A stretch of DNA of 64,000 nt, from contig OV884059.1 of NCBI GenBank assembly GCA_930367215.1, positions 37,501,882-37,565,881 on the forward strand, written 5' to 3'. Positions 41,085-52,560 of this stretch are shown here, one piece after another (position 1 is the first letter of the stretch; each line of letters begins with the position of its first letter). The notes under the pieces were generated by a model, which was not told where the DNA came from, made no database searches, and saw nothing but the letters and a program-made list of their open reading frames with translations. Both the position numbers and the translations under genes were made by a program. This DNA comes from Pollenia angustigena (lineage: Eukaryota; Arthropoda; Insecta; Diptera; Polleniidae).

Positions 41085-42987
41085 GGGTGTCCCAAAAATG
41101 TTTTCTTTCTGGTTTTCATAGGTGCTCAATTAAAATTTAAAAGCTTATAGTGTAAAGTATTTTTGATTTTTTTTTAAGAATTTTCGGAAGAGGTTTAGAG
41201 GTCGCGCAAATGAAGTTTTCATAAAAAAAACGGAGTTTTCGGCCTTTTTTTAACTTTACTCATAACTTGGTTAATACCACGAGTTTCTTCACTCCTGAGA
41301 AAACAGTTTTAAAGAAAAGTATCCAAACTTTATTCCTGTGTGAAAAAACTATAAGTTTTGGTGATGAGTTTACTTATTTAGATACCCTTAATTACAATTT
41401 TTCGTAATTTTTTCAAAAATTTTGTAATAACGCTTTACATCTTTTTTAGTTGGAATAGAAACGAAAAAAACTAATAATACAGTTTGAAAGACAAATTAAT
41501 TCGTATTAATATGCATAAACAATTTTTAAATTTATTCTTACCGTTCCTGAGTTATACCCGTTTTTATCTTATATGTATTTATAAGCTGTATATGTTATTA
41601 TAAGCTGTTTGCCAGTTCACCAATCTTACCCAATCAACAAAAAAAAAACTTTTGCTCTGTGAAAAATCATTTATTGAGGTTCTTGCGATGTAGTTCCTAT
41701 ACCTTGCAATAAATTCTGGTAATCAGTTTCAGAAGTTGTGACATTAATATAAGTATTACCCATAGCCACACCTTGTTCTGCCACATCATTTACCACTTGT
41801 AATTGTTGAACTTTTTTTTTAATTCTTGAAATAACTTGTTGGCTTTCTAATTCTCTGGATCTATTTTTAAAAAATCTATTGAAATATTGCAAGCTTCAAA
41901 AAAAGTTAAACTGGCTTTTGAAATGAATTGTTGAATTTCTTTATTTCTAAAGTTTTCTTAAAGTTACATTGGCTACTTCATGATCGCTGCATGGAGTATC
42001 TGCAAGTTTTTTTTTTTTTTGTCATTAAGCGCAAAGTTTTGGTGTCGATACGTTCATCAATTCGAAGTTAAGTACAACTGATGACCTATAAAAGTTTTAG
42101 GCGAGGCTTTTACAACTGCTTTATTAATAATTTTATATCTATCCAATTCCTTTAATAGGCTCAGATCATTGAGAGGATCGTATCGAGGGCACTGGCAGAG
42201 GTACCAATATTTGATATATATTCTTAAAATAAATGAACTAAATTCAAGCAAGGCATCAACTGTTGATTTGTCTTTAAAAGATTGCAACTGGTTTCGGAAA
42301 ATGCATATTATCAAAGAATAGATAATTTGCATTATCCAGCGAGCCCAATTGATAGCTCCTGGAGCACACATAAAATAGAAAGTGAAAATGACAGCGTGTA
42401 ACGATTTAGATCAATAAATGTCAGAAGTTAATGACAGTTAAAACCTAACTATAAAAATTGATGGAAATATACAATAATTATAACGAAAAAAGTATCACAA
42501 TTTTTAAGGTACAAACTATAAAAATAGTGTAACTCGGAAACTGTAGGACAAAATTCCATTTTTGTTTTTCTTAATTGTTAAGAACTTATCGGTATTCAAA
42601 ATCGAGTCACGAGTTTTAATACCTTTCATATAAATTTGAAAAGTAATAAACCGTTTTTTACAGAATTTGTTAAAACATTACAAAAATACTAAATATGTGG
42701 AATCTTAATGCACAAAAATATTGCCGGAACTTAAAGTTTTTGCATATGGAAATAAAGTTTGGGAAATTTTCTTTAGAAATATTCGGTCAATTAAATGAAC
42801 TTGGTTATTGACAAAGTTATGAGTCAAGTTTGAAAAAAGGCCGAAAACCCCGATTTTTAACAAAGACTTGATTTGCGCGACCTCTAAACCTCTTCCTAAA
42901 ATTCTAAAAAAAATTCAAAAATACTGGACCCTATAAGCTTTCAAATTATGCTTGAGCCTCTGACAAAAAAAAAAATTTGGGACACCC
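41085..42987 (-). mobile_element. 1.9-kb DNA transposon with about 200-bp TIRs, superfamily unclear
   Basis: Ends GGGTGTCCCAAA with TA on both sides, and the inverse at 42975-42987. The arms include GCGCAAATGAAG / TTGATTTGCGCG and GGCCGAAAACCCC-type segments. Two minus-strand frames remain from its protein. Confidence 0.7.
41671..42371 (-). pseudogene. Remnant of the protein of the TIR element at 41085
   Basis: The upstream frame (42371-42057) has CAPGAINWARWIMQIIYSL, a VDALLEFSSFILRIYIKYWY segment and DPLNDLSLLKELDRYK. The downstream frame (41892-41671) has VVNDVAEQGVAMGN and a Gln-rich end. I recall a widespread invertebrate transposon family with the same order (CAPG..ARWM, DL..LK.L..Y, ND.AERGV), usually left unnamed in annotation. 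This copy is broken and internally deleted. Confidence 0.5.
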
Positions 42988-43089
42988 TAATGTACATACG
43001 ACGCCCTATGTTCTTCGTGAACTTTTTATTTAAGTATCATGTAGAATTTTCTTTTTTTTTAATTTTACTGCGTATATTTAAGTAAATAA

Positions 43090-43096
<7 letters not shown>

Positions 43097-43139
<43 letters not shown>
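43097..43139. repeat. (AT)n microsatellite
   Basis: About 40 bp of pure AT. Confidence 0.9.
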
Positions 43140-43141
<2 letters not shown>

Positions 43142-44335
43142 GTACATACACATTGAAATTATATTTAAATATTTTAAATATTATATTCAACATTTTTCAT
43201 TTTTCGAATTTATTCTATGAAATAATTCCCAGTTTCTATTTTAAATATTATTATATACATATTTGGAATATTTTCTTGATATTAATTGTTTTATTTTTGC
43301 AGATTATACATGTCCGTATATACATACACATTAAAATTAGTTATAACTGTTATGTTATTTCTTATTCATAACTATTAAAAATAATTAGTAATATATCTAT
43401 CGAATAGTAATAGTTATGTTTGAGAAATTCTTTTATTTGATACCCATAATAGTTATCATCAATTTTTAAAAATAAAAATTGGAAATAATTATTATTCTTA
43501 ATAAATAAAATATAAATTTATTCGTAATTATTATTCGCAATTTTTATCGAATAAAAGTTATAACTATTAAGTCCTTGATAAAATGTCGTTATTAATAAAA
43601 CCCTATCTAACATTTTGAAAATTTTACAAAAAACTATTTAAAATTATAAATTTATTAATCGCCTTAAACTGTTTATAATTTTTCTTCTACTTTTTTGTAA
43701 AACCTAAAGGCCCAACAATAATATGCATAGCCTTGCTTAACCTACTGTCAAAAATTAACAAAAAGTCTCTCAAATGTTTAAAAAAAAAAAACAAAACAAA
43801 AACAAAAAACATTTATTTCCGTACAGAATGTGTGATCAGTTTCGCACTTTGCTTAAGCAAATGACAGTTTCATAAAACTAAACAAACATTTTCTTTAAGT
43901 TCAATATGGTTTGCCTCATATGATTTACATATATTCGCACATTTGCTTAAGCCAATTTAAGCACATCATGATTGCGCCTTAACAGTTTTTTTTTTGACAG
44001 TTGACAATGTTGCAAATTTTGCAAACTGTTGGTTAGGGCTTTAAGCGTGTATCATGTAATATTTTGTAGATAGGGCCTTTTGTTTTTTTTGGTTAAAAAA
44101 TCGCTAACTATTGTCAAACTTCTTAATTGTTTTTATTAAATAAATCTATATATGTATATAATTTTTTTATATAAACTTAATTTTTTTAAAGAAATATAAT
44201 ATTTTCAGTTAAATTTGTACATTAATTCATTAAACTGAATCAATTATTTTAAAAAAATTTAGCATTTTCAAATTTAATTTTTAGCATTTTTAGCATTGTT
44301 TTAATCCCCATTTAGCATCCAAATTTTTTTTAGTT
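43140..44335. other. AT-rich interval without recognised gene
   Basis: Short ORFs are AT-run by-products. Repeated ATAACTATTA phrases at 43360-43600 echo those at 40890-40980. Confidence 0.4.
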
Positions 44336-44344
44336 GTGGTCACA

Positions 44345-44795
44345 CTGCTCACCGGAGAATGTGGATCTCTCTATTGTTATTGATATTTTTGACAGTTATC
44401 TTAAGCTAACTGTTCAACATTCCGGTATAACCCCAAATAATAAAATATACAGATGTCGATCGGCTCTGACTGAAAAAGTAGAGTTCGCAAAGAGTGGCAA
44501 TTGCACAGATACCCTCAACTTAAGAATTTATTAAAAGAGTTTACAAAAAGGCTAAAAGTTACTGCAGTCTCAGAAAATAGCTTCCCTGGAAAAATGTCTT
44601 AAGGAACTTGATGCAACTCCACGACCAGACTACTCATTATGGCGGGCAGCTTAAAATCTCAAAAGGCCAATTGTCTCTAAACCACCATTAAGAAACCTGA
44701 ATGAAAGTTGGGCAAGAAATGATATTTGTAATCAATTAAAAAAACGTATGTACCCCAAATATGTCCCACGATATAGCAGTCGAGTTCCCAACAAA
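44345..44795 (+). pseudogene. Jockey-type LINE fragment, ORF2 part 1
   Basis: Begins with the same phrase as 62156 onward (ENVD.SIV, LKL.VQHS) and continues with ACTCCACGACCAGACTACTC and GGCAAGAAATGAT-type matches to 62406-62520. Many frameshifts. It stops near GCAGTCGAGTT, where unrelated sequence is inserted up to about 45360. Confidence 0.7.
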
Positions 44796-45374
44796 CACGA
44801 AGTCAAACCTTTGATTTGAAATGTATTTATTATTTGACATCATACACAATTTTTAAACCTTTTTTCAATTGTTTGATTTTAACATTTTAATTAAAATTAA
44901 TAATAATTTGAATATAAACATTTGACAAACAATGTTTTATCAATTTGATGTAAAATTTTTTTCAAATGTTATTCTTAAATCAAAAAATAACTTGGCAGAT
45001 CTGAAGCGAAAAATAAATATAAACACTAAAAAATGGCGATTAAAGTTAAATGAAATAAAGAAAAGTTACATATTATTAAAAGTGAATTAGCCTTTAAAAA
45101 ACCTTGATTTCTTATTAAAAAATATAAATTGTTTGCAAAGTGAAAGATTATCAATAAAAATAAAACGGGAAAGTGAAGAAAGTTTGTTGTTGTACGATCG
45201 GGGTGCTACGTCATGGCAATTCTCAAAATAAAAAGGAGCCAAGTAATTAGTCTTTTCAAGATTTAGAGGACGGAAATAACACTATTTCATCTTTTAGCTA
45301 TGGTGACCAATGTTTATCTCACAGTTTATGCAAATAAATAATGAAGAAAAAGATCAAACTTAACTTTAATCTTA

Positions 45375-45517
45375 TAGGCCTATTAGCTTATTATCTAATA
45401 TGTATGTATGTATATCAAAGCTATATAAGAAACTATTAGTTTTAAAATTAACACCAATTTTAAATGAAAATAGTTGTTCCAAACCATCAATTCGGATTTA
45501 GAAGAAAACACAGTACA
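45375..45517 (+). pseudogene. Jockey-type LINE fragment, ORF2 part 2
   Basis: Matches 62843-62972 (CCTATTAGCTTATTATC, CCAAACCATCAATTCG, TTTAGAAGAAAACACAG). It is interrupted at 45517 by the CACAG-ended element. Confidence 0.7.
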
Positions 45518-46529
45518 CACAGAAAAAATTATTGCCGAATTATTTTCAAACAAACGCTTGTTTGAAAATTTTTTTCATTTCTACAAATTTTTTTACTGAT
45601 TCAATTAAAATTTTTGTTTGATTTTTATTTAACCAACAAAAATGTTGATAACCATTCAAAAATATAATACACGCGTTATTGGTTTCAAGTTTTCATAATT
45701 TTGTATGAAATATTTAACGCTTTTTAATGTTGTCGTCTTTTTGCATTTTTTTATTTGATCGTAAGCAACACTTCCTAATGTGAAATATAAGAACTACAAC
45801 AAAAAACACATACAGTCTATTTTTGGACACTTTAAAAAAAGCACAACAGTAAGAAAGATGAAGAGGTTTGAAGTAAAAAAAAAAAAAACAAAAAAATAGC
45901 AGGTAAAAAAACGTTTCACTCTTTTTAAACAACAGAAACAACAACAACATTATAAGAAACAAAATAAATTTTTGGTTGGTTTCAAAGTTTGTTAAAAAAA
46001 AACCAAAATTCAATTTTTTCAAACTGTTTGCTTAAATACATCAAATACCAAAATATAATGATGACGAAAAACATATCGAGTCGGTCTGTCGCCGTTTTTG
46101 GGTTACATTTCTTCTTCATTAGCAAAGGTAAGGATACAGCAACAGTGAGTGATGACGAAAAACATGGTGTGTATAAAAAAAGACTTCGTTCAAAAATTAT
46201 TCCAACAAAAAAATGTGTCTCAAAGCCAGCCGGCCGCTCTGCTCTCTCTCTGCCATCATCTTCTAATACAGTGTCAGCTTGTGTGCGCATCATTGCTTGT
46301 GCAAAAACCTTTTTTTTTTTGATTTTGAAATTTAGTATATGAATTTCAGTAAACTTTTTGTTTGATTCACTTAAATTATTTATTTGAAAAAATCTGTGTT
46401 TTTTTTCAATAAACAAAATGCAAATAAATTGTTTGAATATGCGAATTTGTTTATAGGACCGATTTCAGACAAAAAATTTTTTGATTCTACAAATTTTTTG
46501 TTTGAATTGGAAAAATAATTTTTTCTGTG
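45518..46529. mobile_element. CACAG-ended DNA element nested in the jockey copy
   Basis: Starts CACAGAAAAAATTATT and ends AATAATTTTTTCTGTG, with CA at 45516-45517 and 46530-46531. The intact jockey copy at 62967-62980 shows the empty site. The ORFs in it on both strands overlap one another and show no family motif. Confidence 0.8.
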
Positions 46530-46625
46530 CAATTGAACAAACTCATCGAATTGTAAATGTCATAAAAAAAAGCTTTCGAAGAGAGAAAATATTGCTCAGC
46601 ACTCTTCATCGATGATCGAAGTTTT
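46530..46625 (+). pseudogene. Jockey-type LINE fragment, ORF2 part 3
   Basis: Continues from 45517 (ATTGAACAAACTCATCGAAT, GTAAATGTCATAA, GCTCAGCACTCTTCATCGATG), matching 62973-63052. Confidence 0.7.
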
Positions 46626-46816
46626 GTAATTCAGCAATATACTTTAATACTTAATTAACCAACGCCGACCATGGTAGTTAGTTGCATTACTTTAAAAGTA
46701 ATGAACTATACTTGGGTTATTAAGTTTATATGTAATTTAGAGTTGTTTGGAAAAAACAAAGAATTCCGAAATGATAATAAGAAAAATTGTGTGTATTTAT
46801 ATATGTGTATAAGTAC

Positions 46817-46982
46817 CTGGCATGAGGTATTGTAGGTTTAGTTGTTCCTCCTTTTCACGTTCACTTCTCAAACAAACAGCAGCTCCGGACAATAATATAG
46901 CCGATAAAAGGCAGGCTCCAACTCCAGCCCATGCAACAATATAAGACCAATCATAACTTATTTTGGTGTTATCTTTTAAGAC
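46817..46982 (-). CDS. Claudin/PMP22-like gene, exon D (fourth membrane span)
   Basis: On the minus strand, acceptor TTTTTGAAG precedes 46982 and donor GTACTTAT follows 46817. The exon encodes VLKDNTKISYDW, a hydrophobic span (IVAWAGVGACLLSAILLSG), and a charged RSEREKEEQ juxtamembrane segment. It follows exon C in phase 0 after a 63-bp intron and ends with one base of a codon, matching exon E. An in-frame ATG in the intron is not a start. Confidence 0.8.
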
Positions 46983-47045
46983 CTTCAAAAATTAATATTA
47001 ATAAGTATAATAACACTAACAAAATAATAAAAAAAAACTACTTAC

Positions 47046-47244
47046 AGTATTCCACTGTTGATAAAAGTCTTCTCCAACAACTTTTTCTTTCTCAAAAAAT
47101 TCAACAGTGTGCCAAAGTCCCATAGCACCAGCTGCAAGCAGACAAGTTGCTAATAACAGTATTGATGTTGCTGTTATAGCACCAGATGATCTTTTCCAAC
47201 ACCCAGAGAGACCAGTCCAAAACGCACAAAATGTAGTTATGAAG
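47046..47244 (-). CDS. Claudin/PMP22-like gene, exon C (spans 2-3)
   Basis: 199 bp encoding the end of span 2 (SFITTFCAFWTGLSG), a short CWKR loop, span 3 (AITATSILLLATCLLAAG) and a second outer loop with HTVEFFEKEKVVGEDFYQQW. Donor is GTAAGTAG. The acceptor (ATATGTAG at 47246-47245) is weak, lacking a T-rich tract, but it gives the right phase with exon B and a continuous membrane span. Confidence 0.75.
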
Positions 47245-47744
47245 CTACATATTCCGATTCAATGTCAAAGTTTTTAACATGAATTGATTGTAAAAAAAAA
47301 TATTGATTATTTAAAATTAAAACAGTTTGTAAAAAATTTTCTAAACATACATTTGTATGTACATACATATTAGAGTTGTCAACCGATTAAGAATAATTCG
47401 ATTAATGATCAAACAAAAACAAACTCTTGTTCGAATAATTTTAAAATGGCGATTTTCGAATAACGAATAAATCGATTAAATTATGTCGATTAATCGAACA
47501 ATTTTTTTTTATTAAAAAATAAATTAATAAAAGACTAATAAGAAACAAAAGCTTAGAATTTGATTTATTCTCATACGTTTTTAGCGATTTTATACAAAAT
47601 GTAGAAAAAGTAAAAATTATTGTTGCTATAGCTCTCATTGTAATTAATCTCGATGTTTAGTAGGCAAAAACCGTGTTAAGTATTCATTGTATTTCAAAAA
47701 TTTATCTTATGTTCGTATTAAACAAATCTTAGATAAACAATTGT

Positions 47745-48500
47745 AACAGCTGTTTTCTTTTTAAATCAAACGTTAAACAATTTTCATGAAATGTTGATTA
47801 AGTTAATTAGAGCCGTTCACATTACATTTGAGATGATTTTGATGACAGAAGATAAAGAAAAAAAATGCAAAAAACAAATTAAAATTTCTTTAAATTATTA
47901 AAAATGGATAAAAATACTTTAATTAAGTGATTAAGTGAATTGCCATTTTCTGAATGTATCGAAAAACTGTCTGTTACTTAATGTCAACATAAATTTATTG
48001 GACCGATAAACTGTCCGTTAACGATTTTGGTTTTCTCAATATACCGACAAAAAACAAAGTTTTCAGCTGGCAACACCACTCAAAATACATGTAAAAGTTG
48101 GGAGTCATCTGATTAAATTTATCTGTACGGCAAATAAAAGGAAAATAAATAATTGACAGATGAGTGCCGGTTAGCTTTGCGATAAAATCGAAGCAAATAA
48201 GACATTGAGAAAACCAAATTTCTTTAATGTGCAGTTTTTCGTTGGGAAAAAAGATAATCGCCTAACGAAAAAATGGCCATAAGAAGAAATCATGGTCGGT
48301 TGTACACGCGAGGGGTACTAACATGGTGACCGTTTCTATATTATACTCAGTTTGAGGTATTAAGTTGTAATCATGTCAATTTGCAGTGATTAACAAATAA
48401 CTTTAATATATGGTTAATAATCTCGATTTTGATCTGATTAGAGCTTAATCACGCTCGAGTGGCTTAAACGCGCTTAGAGTGTGAACATAGCATAAGTGTC
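47745..48500 (-). mobile_element. MITE of the ACACTTGG-ended family nested in the hAT element
   Basis: Reverse-orientation relative of 58456-58975: TTAGAGCCGTTCACATTACA, TTTGAGATGATT near its left part, and CTTAAACGCGCTTAGAGTGT, GAACATAGCATAA at its right end. The exact left boundary is uncertain. Confidence 0.6.
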
Positions 48501-48571
48501 ATAATATTACAATAGAAAACGATGTAGTAGAAGATAATCCAACGACATCAAAGTATGCCGAACTTCTGCCA

Positions 48572-48841
48572 ATGGAAAAATGCATACAGAGAGACAGCGG
48601 TTGTTTTATAGAAGAAGTTGTACGCAGAAGTTTGGCTGAAGATGGAAGGTCTGCAAACGCCTTTCGAAAATCCAAAGTTGTATCGGATTATTTAAGAATT
48701 AAGGATTTTACGATTCCTTTAAGTAATACAACGATATGGAGCTTAGATGAAAAGTTGTACGCATCAAAAAAAGAAGTCATTGTGGATTTGAGAAAAAATA
48801 AAGAAGAAAATGGAAGATTTTCCATAGTTGTAAATTAACGG
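48572..48841 (+). pseudogene. hAT transposase fragment
   Basis: 88 residues including NAFRKSKVVSDYLRIKDF and, near the end, GRFSIVVN followed by a stop where hAT transposases usually read FSI.lDEWT. The fragment fits the element type given by the TIRs and duplication, but it is short and broken. Confidence 0.45.
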
Positions 48842-48991
48842 ACGGATGTATCTTATTTAAAATATTCGTTATTCTCATCGATTAATCGAATAATTTTTCA
48901 GATTTAATCGTTAGATCGAACGAACAAAAACAATTATTTGAATTATTCGAACAAAGCTGAAAGGCGAATAATTGACAACTCTAATACATAT

Positions 48992-51250
48992 ATACTTATT
49001 TATATAAAACATAAACCCATGCATACATTTTTTTGATTTTGTCTAAGATATAGAAGCTCCTATCTAGGTACTATGATTTCTAGATTAACAAACGAAACCT
49101 ATATACAAAACATCGGTAAAAACCTACATACTAATTGAAAGATATAATACATACATATCAGAGAACTGCAAAATCACAATTTTTCTTGATTTATTCATAC
49201 GCTAAAATTTACATTCACTCTTTGCTTGCAAAACAAAGTTCAACGTTGGTAATTTTAACATCGTTTCGTACACATTTGATTTTTGTATTTATTCGATTTT
49301 TATTGAAAGTGCTTTATTTGCATTTTTGTTGCTCACGCAATATAACACAACTGTGTAAATTCAAAAGAACACATACTTATACTTTTGCAGTCAAGTAGTC
49401 ATTGTCCACTCGATGTGACGCTAGTTAACATTAACAACAATAAACCATTCTCATGCTTTGTTAAAATTAACAACAATAATAACAAGAATACATTGTACCT
49501 ACATACAGAACTACTGTACTTTTTAAGATGAAAAAAAGTCTGTTTCTATGGAAATTGTTTGTATGTATGTACCTACACATGTGCGTTTAGTTCATTGGTG
49601 CTCAAAAATGTTTTGCATACGTATTGAGAGAGAATCTTAAAATACAGAGATAGCAAAACTATGCGCACCAGATTTATTTAAATTTAATAGAAAGAAATTG
49701 TGTAGGTTGTAAAACATTTATAATAATGCAGTCAAAACTAAATTTTCTAATTTTTTTTTTGGCTTTTAAAATTGTAACTTTTCAAAAATTTTAAAAAACA
49801 GTAAGAATTGGAAGTTTTCCAATGTTACTATAAAAAAAAAATTTGTGTGAACTGCGAGCATGTTTGTATGTTAAAAGTAAGAATTATATGGGCATTTCTC
49901 CAGAATGGTCTACCAGGATGAAAATAAAAAATGTTGATTATCATCGTCTTTTATTGTTTATTATTAGAAAAAAAGTCTATGTTCTTATTAAAGAATGGTT
50001 TCCTAGCATATCTGAGCTGTTTTACTTAAGGAAATTGGGCTGGAAACTGGAAAATTTTATAATTTTCTGTATTTTCTACTTTTAAAGACATTTTTATATA
50101 CTTATTTTACATGCAAGAAATATGTTATGTTTACACTCCTTCTTCATAATCTCTTCATTACAATCAATTGTAAAACGAGTATTAAGTTTTTTTGTTAAGC
50201 TAATTTTAAGACATTTATGGGAAATGCGTGGAGATAATAATAAAAAAACATATGGAAAAAGTGTCACGTGCGTAATGTCACGTGCGTAATTTACAATTTA
50301 TTTTTTTCTTCGCCAACCCATGCATAGTTGCTTTTGAACAAAACATGTTAATAAAGGCCCATTACTAACCTTTATAAAAACATTTTTTCCGAAATAAAAA
50401 CCTCCTACAATTCACTTACTTTCGCACTTTTTCTTACGGTCCTAAAAGGCACTTCTATTTTTGTCACGTGAGTAAGTCAACTTTGATTGCATGGCATTTG
50501 TGTACCCAGTGCTCAATTTACCATTATATATACTTTTTAGAAAGAACTCATCACAAACAATGTAACGATTCTAGAATTCATTCTAAAATTCCAATCCACT
50601 TCTATTTTTTTAATATTCAAACACAATAAAACGCGTACAAATGTCGCGTGCATAACCAGAGAAACACCCATATCTAAAAAAACTGCACTAAAATCTTGTA
50701 AATTTATGCTTTTATGAAAGTTTCGTAAAACCATTAAAAATTTTTTTTAAAGTTTATTACTTATCCTACACACTGTATTTGAAACAAGATCAACTCATCT
50801 TCCGTACATGTGCAACTAAATTAATGAGCGTAAAAAACAATTGTTTGCCTGAATGAGCATCACTGGTTTAGTTTTTTTTCTTGTACTACATAGTTAATGC
50901 TGAATGAAAACATGTGTAATAATTGCTTCATTTCTGGCTTTTTTGTTTGTATTTTTTTTTTCTTTACCAAAACAATCATTGTCGCACAGAACACACAAAC
51001 ATCTTTATTAAAAAACGAAGCTAATGATTGTATAAATAACAAAGCACGATGTGCATTATTTGAATGACTGCAAACCAGCAGCGAATATTTGCGGTTGCGC
51101 AAGTCTGATTGTATGACCGCAAGCGAGTGTATTTGTTGTTGTTGATTAAATGCGATTTTTTTTCAATCGCATAAAGCTGTTCTCTGATACATATGAACAT
51201 ACACATGTACATATGAACATACATATGTACATACATATATTATTTATGTT
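48992..51250. other. Intronic interval without recognised gene
   Basis: Part of the 7.7-kb intron between exons B and C. It contains a doubled TCACGTGCGTAA phrase at 50264-50290 and ACATATGAACATAC repeats at 51188-51235. Short ORFs show no family features. Confidence 0.45.
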
Positions 51251-51289
51251 TATATGTATGTAAGTATGTATTCATCAATAAATTTTAAG

Positions 51290-52560
51290 TGTTGCCCTGA
51301 CCAGTTCCAAACTCTAATAATTACGTATTTTCGCAAAGGAATTTTGCCTATATTGTGGAAGAGGCAAAAGCTGGTCCTGTTGCCCAAGGACAACAAGCCG
51401 CTAGATGACCCTTCCTCACACCGACCGCTTTGTATGATAGATACTAGCGGAAAGCTATTGGAAAGCGTAATTTGTAAGCGTTTGGTAGCATGTGTGGAGG
51501 CCGCAGGGGGTCTGTCAGATAGCATATTTGTTTTAAAAGGGAAAGTCAACAGTGGATCTTATTAATGTTGTAGTGGAAACGGCAACGATGGCAAAATATG
51601 GAGAATATTCTGTGGTAGTTACGCTAGATGTGAGGAATGCTTTTAACACAGCTAGTTGGGGAATTGTAATGGATACTCTCACCAGGTTGAGTATACCCGA
51701 AAACCTGTTGGCCATAATTAGGGACTACTTTTGCAACAGGGTCCTTATATACAACACTGACAGCGGAACCCGGCATTAAAATGTTACGGGGGAGTACCCC
51801 AGGGATCCATTATTGGTCCACTACTGTGAAATGTGATGTATTATGCTCTTTTTAGGCGAGGGTGTCCAAATCGCTGGTTTTGTGGCAATGCAAGTATACA
51901 GACTTTACGCTATTGGCTCACATCTGGCGGTCTTTAATTGGCCGATCATAAAACTGAAGCGGTGCTGATAAGTAGTCGAAGATAGATAGAGACAATGAAT
52001 TTTAACATTGGCACCTATCGTGTGGATACAATACCGTCTCTTAAATACCTTGTTGTAATAATTGATCGTCGTCTCCCATTTAGGGATCACCTACAATATA
52101 TTAATGTGAAATCTTCCAGAACCTGTGCAGCCGTATACCGGATAATGCCGAATACAAGGGGCAAGAGTACCTGCAGAGAAAACTCTTAGAGTGAGATAGT
52201 GAAAAAACGTCATGTTGTATGCATCATCTGTTTTGTCGGGAGCATTGGATCTCAAATCCTCCGTGCGTATGTTGCCTTCCGGACTGTTTCGGATGAAGCA
52301 TAGCTTGTCATCACTGGAGAGTATATCCCAACTCGTGATATTGCAGCTGGAGAGGCTGCCATTCGAAATGACGCAAGGAATGTGAGTCTGCGGGCACCTT
52401 GGTCGAATTTCAGCAAGGCAAAAATATTCACTTATCCCTGATGCGTGTCTGTGGTTTGAACGAGGGCATGGTGACCTGAACTTTTACTTTACGCAGATGT
52501 TGAGTGGAGACTAGTTGTCCGTAGTAGAAGATCTTTCGCGGCAGTCCAGCAGGATCTCTC
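51290..52560 (+). pseudogene. R1-like LINE reverse transcriptase fragment
   Basis: Broken frames give LPILWKRQKLVLLPK, DDPSSHRPLCMIDTSGKLLE, GGLSD, then VVVTLDVRNAFNTASW, GGVPQGSIIGPLL with a stop, and LKYLVVIIDRRLPFRDH. This order (fingers, palm, VPQGS, thumb region) and the PSS.RPLC.LDT.GK.LE phrase are typical of R1-type non-LTR elements in insects. The catalytic FADD box is not seen. Strongly decayed. Confidence 0.75.

Larger units (their letters stand above)
31663..46816 (-). other. 15.2-kb intron of the claudin-like gene
   Basis: Donor GTACTTAT at 46816, acceptor CAG at 31665-31663. It is almost filled by the mobile elements listed separately; the AT-rich parts between them show no coding signal. 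Confidence 0.7.
47371..48983. mobile_element. hAT element with 8-bp duplication, internally interrupted
   Basis: ATACATAT stands at 47363-47370 and 48984-48991. The ends TAGAGTTGTCAA are exact inverses, and subterminal ATTAATCGA / CGATTAATC repeats follow. A fragment of transposase and a nested MITE lie inside. Confidence 0.85.

Noticed and set aside
45714..46416. Phe-rich ORFs on both strands near 46 kb
   Set aside because: They lie wholly inside the CACAG-ended element, overlap in opposite directions and have no motifs.
46797..46988. 63-residue ORF as a complete small membrane protein
   Set aside because: Its ends are intron sequence; splice sites and phases show it is an internal exon of the claudin-like gene.
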